A stretch of DNA of 64,000 bases, taken from the NCBI RefSeq assembly GCF_001188955.3, contig NZ_JPRF03000035.1:1-64000 (forward strand), read 5' to 3'. Source of the DNA: Kitasatospora aureofaciens. Lineage in GTDB: Bacteria; Actinomycetota; Actinomycetes; Streptomycetales; Streptomycetaceae. The notes beneath the pieces were generated by a model. It did no database searches. It worked only from the letters and a program-made list of their open reading frames with translations, and was not told where the DNA came from. Made by a program: the position numbers and the translations under genes. Below, piece after piece: positions 26,132-33,311 of this stretch (its first letter is position 1; each line of letters begins with the position of its first letter).

Positions 26132-27025
26132 TCAGGGAACGATGACGCGGCGTCCGCGGGCGTGGCCTGCTTGGCTGTCGACGTGGGCGGCTGCGGCCTC
26201 GGCGAGCGTGTAGGTCCTCTCGACCGGGATGTGGAGCCTTCCGCGCGAGATGAGGTCGGCGGCCACGGAGAGCGCCGCCGGTACGCTCCCGGCTACGCCG
26301 GAGAAGCGGACGCCGAGGTCGGGCGCGCCGAGGTCGGCGATGGTGATCACCTTCTGCGGGTCCCCGGTCAGTTCGACGAGTTCGCGGATCACGCCCGAGC
26401 CGGCCAGGTCGAGGGCGGCGTCGATGCGGCCGAGTTGCCGTACCCGGTCGACCCAGCCCTCGCCGTACGTCGTGGGGAGGGCGCCCAGGCCGCGCAGGTA
26501 GTCCTGGTTGGCGGCCCCGGCCGTGCCGATCACCGTGATGCCGCGGTCGCGGGCGATCTGCAGCACCGCCGAGCCGACGCCGCCCGACGCGCCGCTGACC
26601 AGCAGCGTCTGCCCGGGCTGCACGCCGACCTCGCGGATGATGCGCAGCGCGGTCTCCACCACGGACGGGTAGCCGGCGGCCTCTTCGAAGGACAGGCCCT
26701 CGGGCATGCGGGCCCAGGCCGACAGCACGGTGAACTCGGCGTAGGTGCAGGCGCCTTCGCCGAACACGCGGTCGCCGACCTCGACCCCTTCGACGCCCTC
26801 GCCGACTTCGTCGACCACCCCGGCGGCGTCCAGGCCGACTCCGGAGGGCAGCTCGGTCGGATGGGCTCCCAGTTTCTGGCCTTCGCGGATCCTCCAGTCG
26901 ACGGGGTTCACGCCGGCCGCCCGTACGGCGATGCGTATCCGACCGGGGCCCGCGTGGGGCTCCTCGGCGTCGATGAGTTGCAGAACGTCGGGGCCGCCGA
27001 ACTCGGCGAAGCTCACTTTCCTCAT
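26132..27025 (-). CDS. NADP-dependent quinone-oxidoreductase-type dehydrogenase (zinc-free)
   Basis: 297-aa medium-chain reductase of the zeta-crystallin/QOR branch. It lacks the catalytic and structural zinc cysteines. AAGVNPVDWRIREG and GLDAAGVVDEVGEGVEG mark the catalytic domain. The nucleotide fold is SGASGGVGSAVLQIARDRG. The ATG at 27025 lies 7 nt after a TACGGT -10 box with TTCCAA 18 bp upstream, so it is probably a leaderless mRNA. It is divergent from a TetR gene with a perfect palindrome over this promoter. It likely detoxifies quinones or enals; the exact substrate is unknown. Confidence 0.9.
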   Translation of the reverse strand: MRKVSFAEFGGPDVLQLIDAEEPHAGPGRIRIAVRAAGVNPVDWRIREGQKLGAHPTELPSGVGLDAAGVVDEVGEGVEGVEVGDRVFGEGACTYAEFTVLSAWARMPEGLSFEEAAGYPSVVETALRIIREVGVQPGQTLLVSGASGGVGSAVLQIARDRGITVIGTAGAANQDYLRGLGALPTTYGEGWVDRVRQLGRIDAALDLAGSGVIRELVELTGDPQKVITIADLGAPDLGVRFSGVAGSVPAALSVAADLISRGRLHIPVERTYTLAEAAAAHVDSQAGHARGRRVIVP

Positions 27026-27039
27026 GCGGTGAACCGTAG

Positions 27040-27054
27040 CACTAACCGTTAGTG
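27040..27054. promoter_or_regulatory. perfect TetR-type operator CACTAACCGTTAGTG
   Basis: A 7-bp perfect inverted repeat around one central base. It occupies the -10/-35 spacer of the minus-strand oxidoreductase promoter and lies just upstream of the divergent TetR promoter (-10 TAGGGT, 27084-27089), so one bound dimer could control both. Confidence 0.75.
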
Positions 27055-27095
27055 TTTTGGAACTGTTGTGGTTTCGTATTTGCTAGGGTCACGGT

Positions 27096-27701
27096 ATGAC
27101 CGCGCCGCCCGGCCGCCGTGAGCGCAAGAAAGCCGCGACCCGCCAGAAGATCGCCGACACCGCCCTCCGGCTCTTCCTGGAGCGCGGGTACGAGGCGGTG
27201 GGAATCCGTGACGTGGCCGCCGAGGCCGACGTGGCCGTCACCACGCTCTTCTCCCACTTCGCCTCGAAGGAGGCCCTGGTCTTCGAGCGGGACGACGACT
27301 TCGAGCAACGCCTCACGCGGGCGGTCACCGGCCGGGCGCCGGACCAGCCGCTCATCCCCGCGCTGCGCCGTGAGATCGAGGCCCTGGTCCGGCACTGCAC
27401 GGCGGACGGCGCCGCCCCGATCTGGCGCATGATCGACGAATCGCCCGCCCTGCGGGAGTACGAGGAGTCGATGAGGCTGCGCCACGCGGAGTCGCTGGCA
27501 GCGGCCATCGCCGCTGATCCCGAGCTGTCACCGACCACGACGGCGAGCCGGACGATCGCGAGGTTCGTGATCGACGCCTACTCGCTGGCCCGTGAGGCGG
27601 CCGATCCGGACGCCGCGCTGGACGAGATCTTCGGGATGATCGAGGCGGCCTGGGCCGTCACCCGCCCCTCCGGGGAGCCCGACGGGAGGGCCGCCCTGTA
27701 G
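27096..27701 (+). CDS. TetR/AcrR-family regulator
   Basis: 201-aa repressor. The helix-turn-helix (about 12-58) reads RQKIADTALRLFLERGYEAVGIRDVA and VTTLFSHFASKEALV, close to the family consensus. The C-terminal domain is of the common acyl/drug-sensing type without a specific signature. The ATG at 27096 is 6 nt after TAGGGT with no Shine-Dalgarno, so the mRNA is probably leaderless. It is divergent from the quinone-reductase-type gene and presumably represses both through the CACTAACCGTTAGTG site. Confidence 0.92.
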   Translation: MTAPPGRRERKKAATRQKIADTALRLFLERGYEAVGIRDVAAEADVAVTTLFSHFASKEALVFERDDDFEQRLTRAVTGRAPDQPLIPALRREIEALVRHCTADGAAPIWRMIDESPALREYEESMRLRHAESLAAAIAADPELSPTTTASRTIARFVIDAYSLAREAADPDAALDEIFGMIEAAWAVTRPSGEPDGRAAL

Positions 27702-27791
27702 CCGGGTCCGGCGCGTCGGGGGGAAGGGCGGCACCGGGTCGGTGTCAGAATCGGCGGGGTCCGGGCCGGGGTTGTCCACGGAGGAGTCGAG

Positions 27792-28634
27792 ATGAGCGGC
27801 GGCGGCGAACGACCGGAGTTGGAGCAGGTGCCGGAGACGGCGCTGTGGACGCTGTGGCACCGGGCGCTGGAGGCGCGCCGGCCGGACGCCGTGCTCCACG
27901 ATCCCGAGGCCGTCGAGCTGGTCGACCGGATCGACTTCCCGTTCGCGGAGCGGTTCGGCGCCAGCGGCGTCCAGGGCCAGCTCCAGGCCCTGCGCGTGGC
28001 CTGCTTCGACCGCGAGGTGGCGGACTTCCTGGCGCGGGAGCCGCGCGGCACGGTGGTCTGTCTGGGGGACGGCCTGGAGACCCAGTACTGGCGGGTCGAC
28101 AACGGACGGGCCCACTGGCTGAGCGTGGACCTGCCCGAGTCGGTGGCGCTGCGGGAGAAGCTGCTGCCTCCCGGGCCGCGTCAGCGCTACCTGGCCGCGG
28201 ACGCCACCGACCTGGACGCCTGGGCCGACGAGGTGGACCGCGATCAGGCGGTGCTGATCAGTGCGCAAGGACTGCTGATGTACCTTCCGCCCGCCCGGGT
28301 GAGGTCCCTGATCGCGGGCTGCGCGGAGCGCTTCCCGGGCGGCTCCCTCGTACTGGACGCCGTCCCGCGCTGGTTCGGCCGACTCGCCTCGGCGGGGAGG
28401 ATCCGCGGCCGCGGGTACCAGGTGCCGCCGATGCCGTGGGCGATGGACGCGGACGAGCGGGACAAACTCCGCACCGCCAGTCCGGCTGTGGTGGCGGTAC
28501 GGGATGTCCGGCCGACCGGCGGCCGCGGACTCCTCGGCGCCCTGCTGCCACTGGCCATGACCGTCCCGCCGCTGGCCAGTCGCCGCCTCTCCGTCACCGT
28601 CCTGGACTTCGCCGAGCGGACCGGGCAGGCGTAG
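27792..28634 (+). CDS. class I SAM-dependent methyltransferase (leucine carboxyl methyltransferase/PPM-like)
   Basis: 280-aa enzyme of the LCMT/TcmP-like group. Motifs are: VDRIDFPFAERFG near the N-terminus; GTVVCLGDGLETQYWRVD (SAM loop, with LGDGLETQ in place of the common LGAGLDTR); WLSVDLPESVALREKLL; and ISAQGLLMYLPP. GGAGGAG precedes the ATG at 27792. Homologues methylate carboxyl or hydroxyl groups in secondary metabolites. It is single, with no biosynthetic cluster next to it, so the substrate is unknown. Confidence 0.87.
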   Translation: MSGGGERPELEQVPETALWTLWHRALEARRPDAVLHDPEAVELVDRIDFPFAERFGASGVQGQLQALRVACFDREVADFLAREPRGTVVCLGDGLETQYWRVDNGRAHWLSVDLPESVALREKLLPPGPRQRYLAADATDLDAWADEVDRDQAVLISAQGLLMYLPPARVRSLIAGCAERFPGGSLVLDAVPRWFGRLASAGRIRGRGYQVPPMPWAMDADERDKLRTASPAVVAVRDVRPTGGRGLLGALLPLAMTVPPLASRRLSVTVLDFAERTGQA

Positions 28635-28922
28635 CAGTGGGCGACGAACGGGCGGGATGCCGCTCACGCGGTGGATCATGCAGTGTCCGGCGGCGGCCGC
28701 ACGACGTTTTGCCCAATCTTGAAGGAATGCCGACCGGGCTGGAACTATTGGTGCGGGGGCGCACGTCGTAACCAGGGGTGATCGGCCGGGGGGCGGGCTG
28801 TTCGGCACGTTAGGCTGCGCCCCGGGGGAGCGGCCTGGTGCCGCCATCGGACAACCACCGGGACGGGTGTTCGGCTCCACGGGGAGCCGGGGCCGTTCCG
28901 AGCTGCCACGGAGGTGCTGGCC

Positions 28923-29588
28923 TTGCACATCGACGCCTGGATCGAGAGCGTCCCACCGACTGCGGTGTACGCCCTGATCGGCCTGATCATCGGGCTCGAG
29001 TCGCTGGGCATCCCGCTGCCCGGCGAGGTCGCCCTGGTCACGGCGACCCTGATGGCGGTCAAGGGCGTGGTGAGCCCGTGGGGGATCGCGGCCTGCGCGA
29101 TCGCGGGCGCGATCATCGGCGACTCGATCGGGTACTCGATCGGCCGCAAGGGGGGCAAGCCGCTCTTCGAGAAGCTGGGGCGGAAGTTCCCCAAGCACTT
29201 CGGGCCCTCGCACCTGGCCACCGCCGAGCGCTCGTTCCAGAAGTGGGGCATGTGGGCGGTCTTCTTCGGCCGCTTCATCGCGCTGCTGCGCATCTTCGCC
29301 GGTCCGCTGGCGGGCGCGCTGAAGATGCCCTACTGGAAGTTCCTGATCGCCAACGTGCTGGGCGGCGTGATCTGGGCCGGCGGTACGACGCTGCTGGTCT
29401 TCAAGGTGGGCAAGGCCATCGAGCCGTGGCTGTCCCGGTTCTCCCTGGTGGCCCTGGCGGCGGCCGTCGTGGTGGGCGCGACCTCGGCCTGGCTGATGAA
29501 GCGCCGGGCGGCGAAGACCCACGCGAAGATCGAGGCCGAGGAGGCGGCGAAGGCCGCCGAGGCGCTCAAGGCTCCCGTCGCGGAGTGA
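28923..29588 (+). CDS. DedA/SNARE-associated family membrane protein
   Basis: 221-aa polytopic membrane protein of the DedA superfamily, members of which flip undecaprenyl-phosphate or phospholipids. Conserved segments are GLESLGIPLPGEVALV, GDSIGYSIGRKGG and FFGRFIALLRIFAGPLAG, with the basic FGRF-x4-R element. The tail is rich in Ala, Lys and Glu and probably a cytoplasmic helix. TTG 28923 is chosen because GGAGGT (28910-28915) is 7 nt upstream; a GTG at 28914 would lie inside that site. The long 5' gap (28635-28922) shows no other gene. Confidence 0.88.
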   Translation: MHIDAWIESVPPTAVYALIGLIIGLESLGIPLPGEVALVTATLMAVKGVVSPWGIAACAIAGAIIGDSIGYSIGRKGGKPLFEKLGRKFPKHFGPSHLATAERSFQKWGMWAVFFGRFIALLRIFAGPLAGALKMPYWKFLIANVLGGVIWAGGTTLLVFKVGKAIEPWLSRFSLVALAAAVVVGATSAWLMKRRAAKTHAKIEAEEAAKAAEALKAPVAE

Positions 29589-29676
29589 CGGAGCGTAACG
29601 GATACTGTGCCGGCGTCGTCGGGCCCCGGAGTAGCATCGGCTGGAACCTGTCGATCTTGCACCACTGGAGGGCCCG

Positions 29677-30357
29677 ATGACGCAGCCGACGCAGCAGACG
29701 ACGTGGAACGCCGTGGACGCGTACTTCTCCGAGCAGTTGGTCGGCCACGACCCGGCGCTGGAGGCCGCCACGGCCGCCGCCGACGCCGCCGGGCTCCCGA
29801 AGATCGCGGTGGCGCCGAACCAGGGCAAGCTGCTGCACCTGCTGGCGCTGACCCAGGGGGCGCGCCGGATCCTGGAGGTCGGCACGCTCGGCGGCTACAG
29901 CACGATCTGGCTGGCCCGGGCACTGCCCGCGGACGGCACGCTGATCTCCCTGGAGCTCGACCCCCGGCACGCCGAGGTGGCGCGCGGCAACCTGGCCCGT
30001 GCCGGGCTGGGCGAGGTCGCCGAGGTGCGGGTCGGCCGGGCCGCCGACTCGCTGGCGGCGCTGGTCGAGCAGGGCGAAGAGCCCTTCGACCTGGTGTTCA
30101 TCGATGCGGACAAGCCGAGCAACCCCGAGTACTTCCGCCGGGCGCTCCAGCTGACCGGGCCGGGTTCGCTGATCATCGTCGACAACGTGGTGCGCGGCGG
30201 GGCCATCGCCGACGCCGCCAGCACCGACCCGGCGATCGTCGGCACCCGCACCCTGCACGAGCTGATCGCCGCCGAGCCGAGGGTCACCGGGACGTCCGTC
30301 CAGACGGTGGGCAGCAAGGGCTACGACGGGTTCACGCTGGTGCGGGTGCAGGGTTGA
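29677..30357 (+). CDS. SAM-dependent O-methyltransferase (COMT-like, Methyltransf_3)
   Basis: 226-aa enzyme of the catechol/caffeoyl-CoA O-methyltransferase family. The SAM loop is ILEVGTLGGYSTIWLARALP. The acidic residue after strand 2 is in LISLELDPRH. The metal/catalytic segment is DLVFIDADKPSNPEYF, then IIVDNVVRGG. These residues imply divalent-metal-dependent methylation of vicinal hydroxyls. GGAG precedes ATG 29677. It may be co-transcribed with the downstream Gfo/Idh gene (73-bp gap). Confidence 0.91.
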   Translation: MTQPTQQTTWNAVDAYFSEQLVGHDPALEAATAAADAAGLPKIAVAPNQGKLLHLLALTQGARRILEVGTLGGYSTIWLARALPADGTLISLELDPRHAEVARGNLARAGLGEVAEVRVGRAADSLAALVEQGEEPFDLVFIDADKPSNPEYFRRALQLTGPGSLIIVDNVVRGGAIADAASTDPAIVGTRTLHELIAAEPRVTGTSVQTVGSKGYDGFTLVRVQG

Positions 30358-30430
30358 CCGAGGTGCACCTGAGCGAGGTGCAGGGCTGAGCGAGCACAGC
30401 GCAGGGCAAGAGAGAAGGAGCGGAGACATC

Positions 30431-31330
30431 GTGCGCATCGGACTGCTGGGCACCGGCACCTGGGCCGAGCGGGTGCACGCGCCCGTGCTGGCGGAGCACC
30501 CCGGGCTGGAGTTCACCGGCGTCTGGGGCCGCCGGCCGGAGGCGGCCGAGGCGCTCGGCGTGGCGCACGGTGTGCCAGGGTACGGCGACCTCGACCGGCT
30601 GCTGGCCGAGGTGGACGCGGTCTCCGTCGCGCTGCCGCCGTCCGTCCAGGCGGGGCTCGCCGTACGGGCCGCCGAGGCGGGCCGCCACCTGCTGCTGGAC
30701 AAGCCGGTCGCGTTCACCGTGCCGGACGCCCGGGCGGTGGCCGAGGCGGTGCGCGCGCACGAGGTGGCCTCGGTGGTGTTCTTCACCGTCCGCTTCGGCG
30801 GCGAGCAGATCCCGTGGATCGAGCGGCAGGCGGAACTCGGCGGCTGGTTCACCGGCCGCTCGGACTGGCTCGGCTCGGTGTTCGCGCCGGGCAGCACCAG
30901 CCCGTACGCGGCCTCGCCGTGGCGCCGGGAGAAGGGCGCGCTGTGGGACGTCGGCCCGCACGCGCTGTCCGTGCTGCTCCCGGTGCTGGGCGACGCGACG
31001 CAGGTCACAGCGGTCGCCGGGCCGCTGGACACCGTGCACCTGGTGGTGCGGCACGTCGGGGGCGCGTCCAGCACGATGGCGCTCAGCCTGACCGTGCCGC
31101 GGGCGGGCGGCGGCGCCGTGATGGAGCTGCGCGGCGAGCACGGGGTGGCGCAACTGCCCGAGCGCGGCGAGGCCCCGACCGTCGCCCTGCACCGGGCGGT
31201 GGACGCCCTGCTGGCCTCGGCCGCCTCCGGCGAGCCGCACCCCTGCGCGGCGGACTTCGGTCTGCGGGTGGTGGAGATCCTGGCCGGGGCCGAGCGCTCG
31301 CTGGCCGACGGCCGTCCGGTGGACCTGTGA
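30431..31330 (+). CDS. Gfo/Idh/MocA-family NAD(P) oxidoreductase
   Basis: 299-aa dehydrogenase. The Rossmann motif GLLGTGTWAERVH (5-17) is followed by the catalytic-lysine segment LLLDKPVAFTVPDA (DKP in place of EKP) and a C-terminal substrate domain with GALWDVGPHALSV, where the histidine is typical. Substrates are usually sugars, inositols or related polyols. The GTG at 30431 is preceded by AAGGAGCGGAG. Its stop overlaps the start of the DUF402 gene (GTGA), so the two are coupled. Confidence 0.9.
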   Translation: MRIGLLGTGTWAERVHAPVLAEHPGLEFTGVWGRRPEAAEALGVAHGVPGYGDLDRLLAEVDAVSVALPPSVQAGLAVRAAEAGRHLLLDKPVAFTVPDARAVAEAVRAHEVASVVFFTVRFGGEQIPWIERQAELGGWFTGRSDWLGSVFAPGSTSPYAASPWRREKGALWDVGPHALSVLLPVLGDATQVTAVAGPLDTVHLVVRHVGGASSTMALSLTVPRAGGGAVMELRGEHGVAQLPERGEAPTVALHRAVDALLASAASGEPHPCAADFGLRVVEILAGAERSLADGRPVDL

Positions 31331-31959
31331 GGCCCGCCACGACGCCTCCGGAGCATGTCCCGGGGCAGGTGCTGCGCTGGAACTTCCACTTCGGCGGGCA
31401 GCTGACCAGCTGCCTGCCGATGCGGGTGGTCGAGTGCGGCCCGGACGGGCTGCTGCTCTGGCTGGCGGCCGGTTCGCCGCTGTGGAAGGCCGAGCTGCCC
31501 GACGGGCAGCACATCCGGGACATCCCGCCGGAGAGCCACCCGGCCGGGGGCTACCCGATGGTGGCCGGGGAGTGGGACGCGATCAGCGCGCTGATCCACC
31601 AGCCGGCCAGTGAGCCGTACGCGGTCTGGTGGATCTTCGAGCCCGGCAGCGGCTTCTCGCACTGGTACGTGAACCTGGAGCGCCGGGAGTACCGGGGCGG
31701 GGAGATCGACGTCCACGACCTGGAACTGGACCTGGAGGTGGACGCCGAACGGCGGTGGCGCTGGAAGGACGAGGAGTCCTTCGCCGCCAAGACCGGGCAC
31801 CCGGCGTTCTGGAGCGCGGCACAGGCCCGTGCGATCCGGGCGGGCGGCGAGGCGGTGGCGCGGCTGGTCGAGGCGGGGGCGTTCCCCTTCGACGGCACCC
31901 ACCGCGACTTCGCCCCGCCCGCCGACTGGCCGCTTCCGCCGCTGCCCGCCCGGCCGTAG
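31327..31959 (+). CDS. DUF402 domain protein
   Basis: 210-aa protein of the DUF402 (FomD/YgaC-like) fold, whose characterised members are nucleoside di/triphosphate hydrolases with metal ions. WWIFEPGSGFSHWYVNLERREYRGGEIDVHDLELDLEV contains the conserved YVN and DxxDLELD-type acidic residues that bind metal. A second acidic/Arg element is WRWKDEESF. The GTG at 31327 overlaps the upstream stop. The biochemical role is a family inference; the partner dehydrogenase does not define it. Confidence 0.82.
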   Translation: MRPATTPPEHVPGQVLRWNFHFGGQLTSCLPMRVVECGPDGLLLWLAAGSPLWKAELPDGQHIRDIPPESHPAGGYPMVAGEWDAISALIHQPASEPYAVWWIFEPGSGFSHWYVNLERREYRGGEIDVHDLELDLEVDAERRWRWKDEESFAAKTGHPAFWSAAQARAIRAGGEAVARLVEAGAFPFDGTHRDFAPPADWPLPPLPARP

Positions 31960-31965
31960 GGCGTC

Positions 31966-33075
31966 TCAGGCCGGCGGCAGCGTGGGCCGGGAGTTGTCCG
32001 GCCGGCGGTCGGTGGGCCGGGCCGGCGGGATGACCGGGGCGTGGAAGTCGCGCGGGCCGGTCCACAGCGTGGGTACGGCGTCGCTGCGGCGGGCGAGTTC
32101 GTAGGCCAGCGCCTCGTAGTTGACGCGCCAGCCGCGGAAGTGCCGCCAGGCTTCCTCGACCGGGCGTTCGTGCGCGAAACCGGCGGCGGTGATCATGGCG
32201 ACGGCGCCCAGGTACTCGGCGTAGGTGAGGCGGATCGGGGTGTCCGGGTCGGGGTCGGTGTCGAAGTCGACGCGCAGCGAGCGGCCGATGTCGCGCATCG
32301 CGGTGAAGCCGGCCCGGATCACCAGCCGGGCCTCGGGCGGGGCAGAGCGCGGGCAGAGGGCGAGGTGCAGGGCGGCGGCGTCCATGACGGCGATCAGGCC
32401 GACCACCCAGCTGCGGTTGGGCTGCGGGGAGCGGAAGGACAGCAGCACCGGGTAGTTGGAGTGGCTCTCGCCGATGTCGGCGGCCAGGCGCTCCCAGTCG
32501 CGGTAGAGCTGGGGGAGCGCCGTCTCGGTGTCGACCAGGGACTGACGGGCGAGCAGCTCCGGCCCCCAGGCCGGCTCGCCGGCCCGGGACTGGAGCAGGG
32601 TCACCTCGGTCTCGCGCCGCTGGTAGGCGGCGTACAGGGTGGGCAGGTAGGCGATCTGCAGGGCGATCACCAGCGGGCCGCTGGCGGCGGCCAGGAAGTC
32701 GATCGCGGACAGCTGCAGCCGCTCGCCGCTGGCGTAGCCGAGGGTGAACAGACTGGACCCGGCCTCCCGGATGGACACCGACCAGCTGAGGTCGGAGATG
32801 CCGTGCAGCAGCAGGGTGTAGGCGAGCAGCATCCCGCTGAGCCATATCCCGAGCATGCCGAGCAGCACCAGCGGGGCCAGCCAGGTCAGCGCGCGGTCCT
32901 GCGCCCGGTAGGTGCCGAACGGCGCGGCCCACAGCCGTAGCACCGTGCGCAGCACCCACCAGAGCCGGTGCACCAGGGCCGAGTAGAGACCGCGGGGGAC
33001 GACCAGGGTGCGCAGGATGCTGCCCACGACGAGCAGGAGCAGCAGCACGCCGAGCAGCGTGTGGATCAACCTCAT
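31966..33075 (-). CDS. membrane protein with potassium-channel-like pore loop
   Basis: 369-aa protein. Hydrophobic helices occur at about 5-24, 65-90 and 125-148. Between the last two lies SSLFTLGYASGERL (107-120), which looks like the pore helix and selectivity filter (TxGYxxG) of two-TM potassium channels. The remaining 215 residues are cytoplasmic, helical and charged, with QRRETEVTLLQSR after the last helix. The ATG at 33075 begins the first helix. A nearly full filter is visible (TLGYASG versus TVGYGD), so ion conduction is possible but unproved. Confidence 0.65.
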   Translation of the reverse strand: MRLIHTLLGVLLLLLVVGSILRTLVVPRGLYSALVHRLWWVLRTVLRLWAAPFGTYRAQDRALTWLAPLVLLGMLGIWLSGMLLAYTLLLHGISDLSWSVSIREAGSSLFTLGYASGERLQLSAIDFLAAASGPLVIALQIAYLPTLYAAYQRRETEVTLLQSRAGEPAWGPELLARQSLVDTETALPQLYRDWERLAADIGESHSNYPVLLSFRSPQPNRSWVVGLIAVMDAAALHLALCPRSAPPEARLVIRAGFTAMRDIGRSLRVDFDTDPDPDTPIRLTYAEYLGAVAMITAAGFAHERPVEEAWRHFRGWRVNYEALAYELARRSDAVPTLWTGPRDFHAPVIPPARPTDRRPDNSRPTLPPA

Positions 33076-33137
33076 GCCGCCATTCTGGCGGTAGGCCGCG
33101 GGGGACGGGCTCCCAGGGGCTCCGGGCGGGTCCCGCA

Positions 33138-33168
33138 GGGGTTCCGGGCGGGGTTCCGGGCGGGGTTT
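33138..33168. repeat. 12-bp tandem repeat, about 2.5 copies
   Basis: GGGTTCCGGGCG occurs twice in tandem (33139-33162) with a partial third copy and looser relatives on both sides. It lies in the divergent promoter region between the channel-like gene and the PBP gene. Confidence 0.55.
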
Positions 33169-33311
33169 TCCACGGCTTCCGCAGGGATCCCGCAAGGGTT
33201 CCGCCTACCGCTATGAGCATGATCACACCGGTTTCGCCCGTCCAACGGACCGGCCTGTCGGCGTCTATCCAGTGGAGGGGTCTGTCCCACGAGCGAAGCG
33301 GAGAGCGGCCT

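Noticed and set aside
28728..28772. 14-codon frame MPTGLELLVRGRTS before the DedA gene
   Set aside because: The GAAGGA site is too close to the ATG and there is no supporting context.
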